64,000 nucleotides of DNA, from assembly GCA_001701225.1 (NCBI GenBank), contig DAAQ01000030.1, forward strand, positions 121,530-185,529, in the 5' to 3' direction. The notes below the pieces were generated by a model that did no database searches, was not told the DNA's origin, and was given only the letters and a program-made list of their open reading frames with translations. The DNA is from Bacteroidales bacterium H5 (lineage in GTDB: Bacteria > Bacteroidota > Bacteroidia > Bacteroidales > Muribaculaceae). This document shows positions 19,578-30,574 of this stretch, in pieces. Positions within the stretch are counted from its first letter, which is position 1. Every line of letters begins with the position of its first letter. The translations under genes and the position numbers were made by a program.

Positions 19578-21335
19578 ATGAAAAGAACCGTCCTCACAAT
19601 TCTTGCCGCTATCGGAATCTCGGCCTCCTCGCTTGCCGCACCCTCCATACTCGAGCTGCGCCACTCGATTTCCGACGACAACATAATCGCCCCCGAGAGT
19701 TTCGAGACACAGACCCGGCTGCTCGAGGAGAATTTCTATCTCAAGAATTTCGTCGTGCCCGGCATAGACACCGGGTCGTCCGAGCGTCCGACGCCTACAG
19801 TCTATCAGGAACGCCTCACACGCCTCCCGACCGTCATAGAGATGCCCTACAACTCCATCGTGGGCAACTATATCAACATGTATCTTGAGCGCAAGCGCGG
19901 ACTTGTGGCCGACATGGTGGCCCTGCACAACTATTACGGACGGTTCTTCGAGGAGGAGCTTCTCAAAGAAGGGATGCCGATAGAGCTCGAATACCTCCCT
20001 GTAATCGAGTCGGCCATCAATCCCAACGCCGTGTCACGCGCCGGTGCCGTGGGGCTCTGGCAGTTCATGCCCGCGACCGCCAAAGGCCTGGGCATGGAGG
20101 TGAACTCGCTTGTCGACGAGCGCCGCGACCCCAGGCTGTCGTCACGCAACGCCGCACGCTATCTCAAACAGCTACACGACATATATGACGACTGGTCGCT
20201 GGCCATCGCGGCATACAACTGCGGCCCGGGCAACGTCAACAAGGCTCTGCGCCGTGCCGGAGGCGAGGGCACCGTCAAGAAGGATTTCTGGGAGATATAT
20301 CCCTATCTCCCTGCCGAGACGCGCGGATATGTGCCCGCATTCATAGCCGCGAACTATGTGATGAACTACTACCGCAACCACGGCATCACTCCAACCATAG
20401 TCAAGCGTCAGCTCACCACCGACACCGTTACGGTGGACAAATACATACATTTCAACCAGATAGCCGCTGTGCTCAATATCCCCGTCGAGGAGATAAGGAT
20501 GCTCAACCCCCAGTTCCTCAAGGACGTGATACCCGGCGACTACCGTCCCTACAAGCTCACGCTGCCCACACAGCAGTGCCTCAGCTATGTGATGAGCGAG
20601 AAGCGCATCGAGGAGTATGACCGCGAGCTCTATGCGCGCCGCCGCACCGCCGAGCCCGCAGGCACCGGCCAGGAGTCCGAGGCACCGCTGCTGGCATCGG
20701 ACGGGGGCACCGCCAACCTGCAGAACATGAGCCGTCAGAGCGTGAACAGCGAGGTCAACAACGAGATTGTGCTGGCACACGACACAACACGTGTGGTGAG
20801 GAAGACCCACACCGTGCAGCGCGGAGAGAACATACGCGAGATAGCCCGTGCCTACGGCGTCTCGGCAACCGACATCAAGCGGTGGAACAATCTGCGCCGC
20901 GGCAAGGTCAAGGAGGGTGATGTGCTGGCGATAGAGGTCGTGGAGCGCATAACCCCCGAGAATGTCCGCGTGGTCGAGTCAAGCGTGCTCCAGCCCGTAA
21001 CAAGGGCCGAGTCACAGCCTGTGGCTCAGGTCTCCGAGTCTGTGCAGGGTGAGCCGGAACCCGTAAAGACCGTGGAGCAGCCGCGACAGAACACCCGCAA
21101 GACACAGGCCGCGCGCACCACGACCCACAAGGTGAAGAAAGGCGATACACTGGGCCGTCTGGCTACGAAATACGGCACTACCGTAGCCGCCATCCAGGCT
21201 GCGAACGGCATGAAGGGAACCGACATCCGCATAGGACAGACCCTCAAGATACCCTCGAAAGGTGGGCAGGCGGTGTCGAAAAAATCGACCACAGCCAAAA
21301 AGAAAAGCACCACCCGCAAACGCAGGAGGCGCTGA
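19578..21335 (+). CDS. mltD: Membrane-bound lytic murein transglycosylase D-like
   Basis: Cleaves peptidoglycan glycan strands, leaving 1,6-anhydro-MurNAc ends. 585 aa with signal peptide (start at 19578; the open frame begins earlier but the ATG gives MKRTVLTILAAIG). The SLT domain carries the catalytic Glu in PVIESAINPNAVS near residue 143, then GLWQFMPATAK and AYNCGPGNV. Two LysM domains bind peptidoglycan (about 412-456 and 516-560), and the tail is strongly basic. Last gene of the parA cluster. Confidence 0.92.
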   Translation: MKRTVLTILAAIGISASSLAAPSILELRHSISDDNIIAPESFETQTRLLEENFYLKNFVVPGIDTGSSERPTPTVYQERLTRLPTVIEMPYNSIVGNYINMYLERKRGLVADMVALHNYYGRFFEEELLKEGMPIELEYLPVIESAINPNAVSRAGAVGLWQFMPATAKGLGMEVNSLVDERRDPRLSSRNAARYLKQLHDIYDDWSLAIAAYNCGPGNVNKALRRAGGEGTVKKDFWEIYPYLPAETRGYVPAFIAANYVMNYYRNHGITPTIVKRQLTTDTVTVDKYIHFNQIAAVLNIPVEEIRMLNPQFLKDVIPGDYRPYKLTLPTQQCLSYVMSEKRIEEYDRELYARRRTAEPAGTGQESEAPLLASDGGTANLQNMSRQSVNSEVNNEIVLAHDTTRVVRKTHTVQRGENIREIARAYGVSATDIKRWNNLRRGKVKEGDVLAIEVVERITPENVRVVESSVLQPVTRAESQPVAQVSESVQGEPEPVKTVEQPRQNTRKTQAARTTTHKVKKGDTLGRLATKYGTTVAAIQAANGMKGTDIRIGQTLKIPSKGGQAVSKKSTTAKKKSTTRKRRRR

Positions 21336-21357
21336 TACTGATCCAGGATACAATTTT

Positions 21358-21392
21358 AATCTCAGTCAATCACCTTGGCTGAGATTATTTTT
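21358..21392 (+). terminator. Terminator of the parA-mltD operon, overlapping the next gene's 3' end
   Basis: AATCTCAG (21358-21365) pairs with CTGAGATT (21379-21386), followed by ATTTTTAT. The hairpin contains the stop codon of the convergent cyclophilin gene. Confidence 0.7.
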
Positions 21393-22225
21393 ATATCCTC
21401 TATGGGGCGGTCGTGGGCGTCGGTCTCGGCCTTCTCAATCTTATCGACAACATCCATGCCCTCAAGGACACGTCCGAACACGGTATATGTGCCGTCGAGA
21501 TGCGGAGTGCCACCCAGGCGCATATAGTCGTCGCGCATCTGCGGAGTGTATATCACCGAGTCACCTGCGGTCTTGGCCTCTGTCTCCTTGACAAGCTGCT
21601 CCTGCAGGGCCTGGAGTCCGGCCTGGTCACGGTTGCGGCGCAGTGTCATTATGCTGTCACGGTTTGCGGCGCAGAGCTCATTGAAGACATCCTGTTTGTG
21701 ACGCATCACGGCCTGACGCTCCATCTGGTCGAGCTGTGCGGGCGAGTATTTCTTGCCCGTGACGATGTAGAACTGCGAGCCCGACGACTTGCGCTCGGGG
21801 TTCACGCTGTCACCCTGGCGTGCGGCGGCGAGGGCACCGCGGTGATGATAGTGTGTCGGGAAAAGGAACTCGGCCTCGACAGGGGTGCCCGAGTCGCCGG
21901 CGCCGAGCATCTTGCCCTTCGGAGCATTCTTCGACGAGGGGTCGCCCGTCTGGACCATGAAATCGTCAATCACGCGATGGAAGAGCACGCCGTCATAGTC
22001 GCCCGCCTCGACACGCTTCACGAAATTGTCACGGTGGCGCGGGGTGTCGCCGTAGAGCAGCACGGTGATGTCGCCAAGCGATGTGTGCAGAAGCACCTTG
22101 ACATCTCCGGCCCCGGTCTGGGTTGTTGTAGTTTCTGACATTTTCTGTTGATGTTTTTGCGCCCTCACAGCCGGAAGGAACAGGGCCGCGAGAACAAGAA
22201 TTGTGATTATTTTCGTTTTCATCAT
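21362..22225 (-). CDS. Exported cyclophilin-type peptidyl-prolyl isomerase
   Basis: 287 aa with a signal peptide (cleavage near VRA|Q), so probably periplasmic. The cyclophilin core shows FHRVIDDFMVQTGDP, the GALAAAR loop and the FYIVTGK strand. A ~90-residue mostly helical insertion (about 170-255) splits the domain before the closing TVFGRVLEGMDVVDKI. Such split cyclophilins are common in Bacteroidetes. Two adjacent ATGs (22225, 22222) lie directly downstream of a -7 box. Confidence 0.9.
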   Translation of the reverse strand: MMKTKIITILVLAALFLPAVRAQKHQQKMSETTTTQTGAGDVKVLLHTSLGDITVLLYGDTPRHRDNFVKRVEAGDYDGVLFHRVIDDFMVQTGDPSSKNAPKGKMLGAGDSGTPVEAEFLFPTHYHHRGALAAARQGDSVNPERKSSGSQFYIVTGKKYSPAQLDQMERQAVMRHKQDVFNELCAANRDSIMTLRRNRDQAGLQALQEQLVKETEAKTAGDSVIYTPQMRDDYMRLGGTPHLDGTYTVFGRVLEGMDVVDKIEKAETDAHDRPIEDIKIISAKVID

Positions 22226-22226
22226 T

Positions 22227-22234
22227 CAAAGTTA
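22227..22234 (-). promoter_or_regulatory. -7 box immediately upstream of the cyclophilin start
   Basis: The minus strand reads TAACTTTG, an exact match, ending one base before the ATG at 22225. A start of transcription a few bases further on would give a nearly leaderless mRNA. Confidence 0.5.
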
Positions 22235-22277
22235 CATATTTTCGGCCTAAAATTATACGCGAATGACGAAAAAAAGC

Positions 22278-22285
22278 TAACTTTG
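22278..22285 (+). promoter_or_regulatory. -7 box for yccF
   Basis: TAACTTTG, exact match, 24 nt before the yccF ATG. Divergent from the cyclophilin promoter. Confidence 0.5.
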
Positions 22286-22309
22286 CGGCAAAAGACCTTC
22301 TTGTCGGCT

Positions 22310-22678
22310 ATGAATCTTTTCCTCAACATAATCTGGGTCATATTCGGCGGTTTCATGATCGCGGTCGAATATGTCATCTCCAGCCTCGCCATGATGATTA
22401 CCATCATAGGCATACCGTTCGGGCTCCAGACCCTCAAGCTGGCGCGCGTGGCCCTCTGGCCCTTCGGCACCAACGTATATCCCACGGGCTCTCCGGGCGG
22501 ATGTCTTGCAGCCATCCTCAATGTGATATGGTGGATAGTCGGAGGCATCCCCATAGCCCTGACACATCTTGCATGGGGCGTGCTACTGTGCGTGACCATC
22601 ATCGGCATACCCTTCGGACGCCAGCATTTCAAGCTCATGATGCTCGCGCTCTTCCCGTTCGGCAAGAATATATCATAA
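22310..22678 (+). CDS. yccF: YccF-domain inner membrane protein
   Basis: 122 aa with two tandem YccF repeats. Each has a hydrophobic helix followed by ITIIGIPFGLQ or VTIIGIPFGRQ and a WPFG/FPFG turn. Family members are small inner-membrane proteins of unknown function. The open frame extends upstream, but the ATG at 22310 (MNLFLNIIWVIFGG) is the family start and follows a -7 box. Single-gene unit. Confidence 0.88.
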   Translation: MNLFLNIIWVIFGGFMIAVEYVISSLAMMITIIGIPFGLQTLKLARVALWPFGTNVYPTGSPGGCLAAILNVIWWIVGGIPIALTHLAWGVLLCVTIIGIPFGRQHFKLMMLALFPFGKNIS

Positions 22679-22683
22679 GATTT

Positions 22684-22716
22684 TTTGGCATTTACGGAAT
22701 TTTTTTAGTATTTTTG
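22684..22716 (+). promoter_or_regulatory. Well-matched promoter with long leader for the pseudouridine synthase
   Basis: TTTG (22684-22687), 21 nt, then TATTTTTG (22709-22716). The predicted 5' leader is ~190 nt and very AT-rich. It includes a hairpin TCTGCC-GCGA-GGCAGA at 22860-22875 with a GNRA tetraloop, ~40 nt before the start codon. Confidence 0.6.
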
Positions 22717-22916
22717 CAGCCGGAGAAGCCATACGGACATCTCAATCACGATAAAACTTTCAACTCGTATAATTCGTTTCATTATTTAGAAACAATCAAC
22801 AATATTATTCAACCATATTTTTAGTTCCTTTTATTAAAAAGCAAAATCCTTAATTCAACTCTGCCGCGAGGCAGACATGTCAAAACAACCCAGAACAACA
22901 AAAAGCTCTCAGAATC

Positions 22917-24377
<1,461 letters not shown>

Positions 24378-24393
24378 CAACAGATAATCAGCC

Positions 24394-24434
24394 GCAGTGA
24401 GACGCGGATACCGCCGCGCCTCACTGCGCGTTTT
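24394..24434 (+). terminator. Hairpin terminator or attenuator before asnS
   Basis: GCAGTGAG (24394-24401) pairs with CTCACTGC (24420-24427), and inside it CGCGG pairs with CCGCG. GCGTTTTC follows. The T-run is short. Confidence 0.5.
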
Positions 24435-24454
24435 CAATATATTCATCATACCCT

Positions 24455-25846
24455 ATGAAACGTACAAGCGTAAAAGACCTGCTCACGACACCGGCCCTTG
24501 TGGGTACGGAGGTCGAGGCCAATGGATGGGTGCGTACCCGCCGCGGCAACAAGCATGTCCAGTTCATACAGCTCAACGACGGGTCAAGCGTCAACAACCT
24601 CCAGATTGTGCTTGACATGTCCCGCTTTACCGACGAACAGCTCAAGCCTGTCACCACCGGATCGAGTATCCGTGTCACCGGCAAGCTCGTCGAGTCGATG
24701 GGAAAAGGCCAAAGCTGCGAGATTCAGGCAGACACCCTCGAGCTCTACGGTACAGCCGACCCCACATCATATCCCCTGCAGAAGAAGGGGCACACACTCG
24801 AGTATCTGCGCGAGATTGCCCACCTGCGTCCGCGCTCCAATTTCTTCGGAGCCATACTGCGTGTGCGCAGCGCGCTCGCCTTTGCCATCCACAAGTTCTT
24901 CAACGAGCGCGGCTTCTACTATCTGCACACTCCGCTCATCACAGCCAGCGACTGCGAGGGCGCCGGAGCCATGTTCCAGGTCACCACACTCGACCTCAAC
25001 AACCTCCCCAAGGATGACGAGGGCAAGGTGGACTACTCGAAAGACTTCTTCGGCAAGCCTACCGCCCTCACGGTTTCCGGCCAGCTCGAAGGCGAGCTCG
25101 GTGCCACAGCGCTCGGACAGATATACACATTCGGCCCCACATTCCGCGCCGAAAACTCGAACACCCCCCGCCACCTGTCCGAATTCTGGATGATTGAGCC
25201 CGAGATGGCCTTCTATGACATCACGGACAACATGGACCTGGCCGAGGAGTTCCTGAAATACTGTATCTCGTATGCCCTCGAGCACTGCGGCGATGACATC
25301 AGGTTCCTCGAGGAGCGTTTCGACGAGGGCCTGACCGAGCGTCTGAAATTTGTAGTCGAGAACGATTTCATCCGTCTCCCCTACACCGAGGGCGTGAAGA
25401 TTCTCGAGGAGTCGGGCAAGAAGTTCGAGTTCCCCGTACACTGGGGCACCGACCTGCAGAGCGAGCATGAGCGCTATCTCGTTGAGGAGCATTTCAAGAA
25501 ACCCGTCATACTCACCGACTATCCCAAGGAGATAAAGGCATTCTACATGAAACAGAACGAGGACGGCAAGACTGTCCGCGCCATGGACGTGCTCTTCCCC
25601 CACATCGGCGAGATCATCGGCGGCTCGGAGCGCGAGGCAGACTATGACAAGCTCTATGCCCGCATCCAGGAGCTCGGTATCCCCATGAAGGATATGTGGT
25701 GGTATCTCGACACACGCCGCTTCGGCACGGTGCCCCACTCGGGCTTCGGCCTCGGTTTCGAGCGTCTTGTGCTCTTTGTCACCGGCATGACCAATATCCG
25801 CGACGTCATCCCCTTCCCGCGCACTCCGGGCAAGGCTGAATTCTGA
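24455..25846 (+). CDS. asnS: Asparagine-tRNA ligase
   Basis: 463 aa class IIb synthetase charging tRNA-Asn. N-terminal OB-fold anticodon-binding domain (about 15-110; VNGWVRT-like strand and [12 protein letters not shown]). The catalytic core has motif 2 ([25 protein letters not shown]) and motif 3 ([15 protein letters not shown]). [10 protein letters not shown] is the asparaginyl form rather than the aspartyl one. Starts at the ATG at 24455, which opens the OB domain. Confidence 0.95.
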   Translation: MKRTSVKDLLTTPALVGTEVEANGWVRTRRGNKHVQFIQLNDGSSVNNLQIVLDMSRFTDEQLKPVTTGSSIRVTGKLVESMGKGQSCEIQADTLELYGTADPTSYPLQKKGHTLEYLREIAHLRPRSNFFGAILRVRSALAFAIHKFFNERGFYYLHTPLITASDCEGAGAMFQVTTLDLNNLPKDDEGKVDYSKDFFGKPTALTVSGQLEGELGATALGQIYTFGPTFRAENSNTPRHLSEFWMIEPEMAFYDITDNMDLAEEFLKYCISYALEHCGDDIRFLEERFDEGLTERLKFVVENDFIRLPYTEGVKILEESGKKFEFPVHWGTDLQSEHERYLVEEHFKKPVILTDYPKEIKAFYMKQNEDGKTVRAMDVLFPHIGEIIGGSEREADYDKLYARIQELGIPMKDMWWYLDTRRFGTVPHSGFGLGFERLVLFVTGMTNIRDVIPFPRTPGKAEF

Positions 25847-25860
25847 CCCCACGCACACAG

Positions 25861-25888
25861 CCGGTCCGGCACGGTATATCCGGACCGG
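25861..25888 (+). terminator. Hairpin after asnS
   Basis: CCGGTCCGG (25861-25869) is the exact reverse complement of CCGGACCGG (25880-25888). No T-run follows, so its action as a terminator is uncertain. Confidence 0.4.
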
Positions 25889-25949
25889 ACCGGTTGTCAT
25901 ATACCCTGAATCACACTTAATCAGTTCCAAAATCCAATACCATCATCAC

Positions 25950-28900
25950 ATGAAGAAAATCTATCTCAGCTGTCTCGCGGCCATGGCACTCGGTGCGTCT
26001 GCCGCGACACCACAGGCCGAGTATCTTGACCGTGGAGTGGTAGCCGTCAATACCGGCGAAGGCGTATTCGTGTCATGGCGCTCACTCAAGACCGATGCCG
26101 CTGACACATCGTTCGACATCTACCGTGACGGCACCAAGGTCAACTCAGAGCCTGTCACCTCCAAGACCAATCTCATCGACCCCGCAGGCACCGCAGCCTC
26201 CACATACGAGGTGCGCGCCATCTCGGGTGGCAACGTCTTTGACAAAGGTACCGCCACCACATGGGCCGAGCCTTACATGAAGGTGCATCTCGACCGTCCC
26301 GCAGCCGGAACAGTCGACGGCCACAGCTACACATACACCCCCGATGACATGTCGATAGGAGATGTCGACGGCGACGGCGTGTACGAACTGTTTGTCAAGT
26401 GGTTCCCCTCGGACGCCAAGGACAGCGCCTCGAGTGGATTCACAGGCCCGACAATCATCGACTGCTACAAGCTCGACGGCACCAAGCTCTGGCGCGTGGA
26501 CCTCGGCCACAACATCCGCTCGGGCAACCACTACACCCAGTTCATGGTCTATGACTTTGACGGCGACGGCTCTGCCGAGATGATATGCAAGACTGCCCCC
26601 GGCACCAAGGACGGCAAGGGCAACTGGGTCCTGCTCGGCGACGACAAGGAGACCGACGACTACCGCATCTACGACGTGGGCTCGCGTAAGTCTGCCGCCC
26701 GCGGTCACGTGCTCGGTGGCGCCGAATATCTGACCTGCTTCTCGGGCAAGACCGGCGAGGCACTCAGCACCATACCCTTCAAACCCGCATACGACCACGT
26801 GAGCGAGGACACATGGGGCGACAACTACTGCAACCGCGCCGACCGCTATCTGGGTGGCGTAGCCTATCTCGACGGACAGCACCCCTCGGTGATAATGGCC
26901 CGCGGATATTACCGCTGTGCTTTTGTCTGGGCTGTCGATTTCAAGAACGGCCAGCTCCAGGAGGTATGGTTCCATGAGTCCAAGGAAAAGAACAAGGGCC
27001 TCTGGGGCGAGGGCGCACATGCTCTCACTGTCGGTGACGTCGACTTTGACGGCAAAGACGAGATTGTCTATGGCGCCGCCTCGCTCGATGACGACGGCAC
27101 CCTGCTCTACCGCACCAACACGTTCAATGTAGGCGAGGGTCACGGCGACGCGCTGCATCTGGCCAAGATGCTTCCCGACCGTGAGGGCCTGCAGGTGTTC
27201 ATGCCTCACGAGTCAAAGGATGCAGGATATGGCTTCGACACCGAGATGCGCGATGCCCGCACAGGCGAAATCATCTTCATGAAGCCGCAGTCGGGCAAGG
27301 ACATAGGCCGTGGCATCGCAGCCAACGTCTCGCCCAACTATCCCGGCTATGAGTACTGGGCAGCCTCCGACGCCAACGTCTACTCTTACGGGCAGCCCAT
27401 CGCCAACAACCGTCCGGCCATCAATTTCCGCATATACTGGGACGGCGACCTTCTCGACGAGCTTCTGGACGGCACATGGGTCACCAAGCCGGACCCTGAT
27501 TTCTCCAACATCAACCCTGTGGCCAAGTTTGAGCAATACAGCAACGCCGCAGCCTGCAACGGTACCAAGAACACCCCCAACCTCCAGGCCGACCTCTTCG
27601 GCGACTGGCGCGAAGAGGTGATACTGCACGACGGCACCACCCAGAGCGACCTGCTCATCTTCACGACCACAATTCCCACCAACTACAAAATTCCGACCTT
27701 GCTGCAGGACCATCAGTACCGCATGGCCATCGCATGGCAGAACACGGCCTACAACCAGCCTCCTCACCTCAGCTTCTGCCCCGAGGACGAGTTTGACACC
27801 CAGGCCGCAATCCTGCTGAGCAAGGGCCCGGCATCGCAGATGGTGACACTCGGCTCTGAGATTGAGCCCGTGACCCTCAAGGCACGCAACTCGACAGGTC
27901 TCGTGGCCGGAGAGCTCCCCGCAGGTCTCGATTGGGCATACGACGCAGCCACTATGACAGGCACCCTGTCAGGCAAGCCCGTTGACGAGGGCGACTATAC
28001 CGTCACCGTCACCACTACCGGCGCAGCCGACGGCAACGAGGCCACCTTCCAGATCAAGCTGAAGGTCAACCGTGCCCTCACGCTGACTCCGCTCGCATAT
28101 TTCTCGTTTGACAACGCCGGAGCCACAGCCACCAACCATGTCTACGGTCAGGCTACCGCTGTCGGTACCGCCCCCGAGGCCGTTGACGGCAAGAAGGGTA
28201 AGGCTGCATTGTTTGACGGCACCAACTACTACACCCAGGAAGCCTATGACGCCATCCAGCTCGGCAGCCGCGATTTCACCCTCGAGATGTGGATGAAGTC
28301 GGCCGACGATGCCGCATATATCTTCCACAAGGGTTCAAACGCCGCCAACGAGGCAACCGGCGCTACAGGTCACTGGATCGGCATCGAGCTCAAGAACTCA
28401 GTGCTCTACTTTGCCATCGACGACAACGTGACCAAGAGCCAGGCCTATGTCAAGGAGGCCAACCAGTGGTTTGACAACGAGTGGCACCATGTTGTGATGG
28501 TGCGCGACACATACGCCCGTAAGCTCTACATCTATGTCGACGGCGTACAGGTGGCCGAGGGTCCCGACAACACAGGTGCCATCGCCGACAACAACGAGCT
28601 GATGGTAATCGGCAACGTCAATGTCAACTTTGACAACTTCTTCAACGGTGCTCTCGACGAATTCACCATCTATGAGGGAGCCATGACCGCCGAGAAGGTT
28701 GCCGAGCGCTATGCATCGACAGGCAAGCAGCTCGCATACTATCCTCTCGACGAGGTTGGCGAGACCACTCCCAACCTTGTGTTCGGCGAGGCCACAGCCG
28801 TAGGTGCCGCACCCGAGGCTGCCGAGGGCAAGAAGGACGGTGCCGCACGATTCAGCGGCTCGTACTACAGCCAGCCCGCTTATGATGCCATCCAGTTCGG

Positions 28901-29564
28901 CGAGAACGACTTCACCATCGAATGCTGGTTCAACTCGACCGACAACGACGGCTACATGCTCTTCAAGGGCTCGCACTCGGCCAACACAGCCAACGGCACC
29001 ACAGGCCACTGGGTTGGTCTGGAGCGTCACTCAAACGGCTCGCTGGGCTTCATCATCGACGATAACGTGACCAAGAGCGAGACACGCCTCTCTGACGCCA
29101 ATGCATACTTTGACGGCACCTGGCATCACGCAGCATGTGTCCGCAACTATGCCGACAAGACCCTGACACTCTATCTCGACGGCAAGCAGGTGGCACAGAC
29201 CACAGGCGTCAAGACCGGTGCCATTGCCGACAACAACGAGCCTCTGCTCATCGGATGCTCCGACGAGACCGCCCGTCCCTACGAGGGTCTGCTTGACGAG
29301 GTAATCATTCACCCCACCGCCCTCACAGCGGACGAGGTGATGCAGTCTTACAAGACACTCGCCGAGAGCTCTGTCGAGGAGATTATCGCCACTCAGGCCG
29401 ATGCTACCTATACAGTGGTCGACGCCTTCACAGGCATCGTCATGCGTAAGGCCGCAGGCCATGACGCCCGCTCGATCACCAACGGCATCCAGCCCGGTGT
29501 CTATGTTCTCGTAGTCGAGGCTCCCGGCGCCGAGATGGAGACCTACAAGTTCGTGAAACGCTAA
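25950..29564 (+). CDS. Secreted rhamnogalacturonan lyase (PL11) with tandem LamG domains
   Basis: 1204 aa exported enzyme (signal peptide to about residue 19, ALGASA|A). The N-terminal ~600 residues match PL11 rhamnogalacturonan-I lyases: an opening Fn3-like strand set, then a beta-propeller with calcium motifs DVDGDGVYELFVKW and DFDGDGSAEMICKTA. A short Ig-like domain follows (about 635-708), then two concanavalin/LamG-like domains (about 710-920 and 927-1137) that resemble each other closely. The tail looks like a T9SS sorting domain. It cleaves pectin backbones; products could feed the kdu operon at 57039. Transcribed alone. Confidence 0.88.
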   Translation: MKKIYLSCLAAMALGASAATPQAEYLDRGVVAVNTGEGVFVSWRSLKTDAADTSFDIYRDGTKVNSEPVTSKTNLIDPAGTAASTYEVRAISGGNVFDKGTATTWAEPYMKVHLDRPAAGTVDGHSYTYTPDDMSIGDVDGDGVYELFVKWFPSDAKDSASSGFTGPTIIDCYKLDGTKLWRVDLGHNIRSGNHYTQFMVYDFDGDGSAEMICKTAPGTKDGKGNWVLLGDDKETDDYRIYDVGSRKSAARGHVLGGAEYLTCFSGKTGEALSTIPFKPAYDHVSEDTWGDNYCNRADRYLGGVAYLDGQHPSVIMARGYYRCAFVWAVDFKNGQLQEVWFHESKEKNKGLWGEGAHALTVGDVDFDGKDEIVYGAASLDDDGTLLYRTNTFNVGEGHGDALHLAKMLPDREGLQVFMPHESKDAGYGFDTEMRDARTGEIIFMKPQSGKDIGRGIAANVSPNYPGYEYWAASDANVYSYGQPIANNRPAINFRIYWDGDLLDELLDGTWVTKPDPDFSNINPVAKFEQYSNAAACNGTKNTPNLQADLFGDWREEVILHDGTTQSDLLIFTTTIPTNYKIPTLLQDHQYRMAIAWQNTAYNQPPHLSFCPEDEFDTQAAILLSKGPASQMVTLGSEIEPVTLKARNSTGLVAGELPAGLDWAYDAATMTGTLSGKPVDEGDYTVTVTTTGAADGNEATFQIKLKVNRALTLTPLAYFSFDNAGATATNHVYGQATAVGTAPEAVDGKKGKAALFDGTNYYTQEAYDAIQLGSRDFTLEMWMKSADDAAYIFHKGSNAANEATGATGHWIGIELKNSVLYFAIDDNVTKSQAYVKEANQWFDNEWHHVVMVRDTYARKLYIYVDGVQVAEGPDNTGAIADNNELMVIGNVNVNFDNFFNGALDEFTIYEGAMTAEKVAERYASTGKQLAYYPLDEVGETTPNLVFGEATAVGAAPEAAEGKKDGAARFSGSYYSQPAYDAIQFGENDFTIECWFNSTDNDGYMLFKGSHSANTANGTTGHWVGLERHSNGSLGFIIDDNVTKSETRLSDANAYFDGTWHHAACVRNYADKTLTLYLDGKQVAQTTGVKTGAIADNNEPLLIGCSDETARPYEGLLDEVIIHPTALTADEVMQSYKTLAESSVEEIIATQADATYTVVDAFTGIVMRKAAGHDARSITNGIQPGVYVLVVEAPGAEMETYKFVKR

Positions 29565-29585
29565 TCCCTATCCCCCACAATCAAC

Positions 29586-29618
29586 CACCCCCGGCGCACA
29601 TCATGCGCGACGGGGGTG
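29586..29618. terminator. Bidirectional hairpin between convergent genes
   Basis: CACCCCCG (29586-29593) pairs with CGGGGGTG (29611-29618), and inside it GCGCA pairs with TGCGC. It separates the lyase from the minus-strand GNAT gene. Confidence 0.6.
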
Positions 29619-29642
29619 ATTATGTCAATCTATGATGGAAAC

Positions 29643-30176
29643 CTAATCAAGGTAGTTTATCAAATCGAAATACATAGCCCTTGTTGAGGAATTCCTATCT
29701 TTCTCAGAGAGAAACATAAAACCACATTTCTCATAAAAAGGAACAGCAGCCGCATATGCATCTACGGTGATAAAACGACACGCGCTCCGACGCATCGTAG
29801 CGAAAATATGTTTGATTTGTAGCAAAATTGTCCGTCCTATATGTCTGCCGGCATAATCTTTTGATATTGCGAGACGGCCGATTTTCACTGCAGGATATTC
29901 CTTGCGACGCTTCGAGTTTGCCACACGACGGTTAAGACGATTCCAGAGTCTTCTTTCTCCGGGGTCAAAAACTATTTTGTCATTCAACAGGCTATAATAT
30001 GCCACCGTCTTATCAGCAGCAGGATCTTCAAGCAGATATGTCAACGCCATCATTGATTTGTAATAATTGATGGCATCAGAAAACAAAAAGTCATTCAAAT
30101 CGGTATCCCCGCAATCGAATGACTTTATATCTGCACCGACTTCTATCTGCCGGAATATGAACTTATCAAGATCCAT
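29643..30176 (-). CDS. GNAT-family N-acetyltransferase, probable toxin
   Basis: 177 aa GNAT fold. The opening KSFDCGDTDLNDFL is typical of the TacT/AtaT-like toxin branch, followed by VKIGRLAISKDYAGRHIGRTIL (the acetyl-CoA loop region) and VPFYEKCGFMF near the C-terminus. TacT-type toxins acetylate aminoacyl-tRNA and stop translation. A 52-codon gene ends two bases upstream, the usual antitoxin-toxin order. The lower-GC codon use sets it apart from the neighbours and suggests horizontal acquisition. Toxin activity is inferred. Confidence 0.75.
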   Translation of the reverse strand: MDLDKFIFRQIEVGADIKSFDCGDTDLNDFLFSDAINYYKSMMALTYLLEDPAADKTVAYYSLLNDKIVFDPGERRLWNRLNRRVANSKRRKEYPAVKIGRLAISKDYAGRHIGRTILLQIKHIFATMRRSACRFITVDAYAAAVPFYEKCGFMFLSEKDRNSSTRAMYFDLINYLD

Positions 30177-30177
30177 A

Positions 30178-30336
30178 TCACATCGGGAATGTGCTTATAG
30201 CCTTAAAAGCCTCGTAAGCCATACGGGCCTCCTCCTTCTCAGCCTTGCTTACCGGGGCTGGATTCGCAGTACGTCTTGCAAAAACCTCAGCATCTTTGCC
30301 TCTGAGAACAGGCGTTTCTTTTATTGGGCGTGCCAT
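30178..30336 (-). CDS. Small (52 aa) probable antitoxin upstream of the GNAT gene
   Basis: ATG at 30336 to TGA at 30178-30180 on the minus strand, ending one base before the GNAT start codon. The protein begins MARPIKETPVLRGKDAEVFA and ends AYEAFKAISTFPM. It is basic at the start and helical and charged afterwards (VSKAEKEEARMAYEAF). It resembles short proteins I recall preceding GNAT toxins in Bacteroides. It is not a canonical DUF1778 ribbon-helix-helix protein. The tight spacing implies co-translation. Confidence 0.65.
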   Translation of the reverse strand: MARPIKETPVLRGKDAEVFARRTANPAPVSKAEKEEARMAYEAFKAISTFPM

Positions 30337-30365
30337 ATCTTCGTCATTTTATCGTTATCACTTTG

Positions 30366-30373
30366 CAAATATA
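30366..30373 (-). promoter_or_regulatory. -7 box for the antitoxin-toxin pair
   Basis: Minus strand TATATTTG, an exact TAnnTTTG match, 29 nt before the antitoxin ATG. The rest of 30374-30574 is AT-rich with no supported gene; GCCG/CGGC with a T-run near 30442-30476 may be a weak plus-strand hairpin. Confidence 0.5.
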
Positions 30374-30574
30374 CAACAAATTTCTGACATGTAGGGTTTT
30401 AAAACTTATTTTTCAATCAATTCCAATCAATAACTCTATCCTGCCGCGCAGCATGCACGGCGTGGTGGTTTTTTACACATGACATAACTATCATTTGCGA
30501 TAATTGACGTCGGTGAGTGACCTAAAGGTAGTCACTATCCCCCAGATGATGACAAGAATAGTAAACATAGGATT

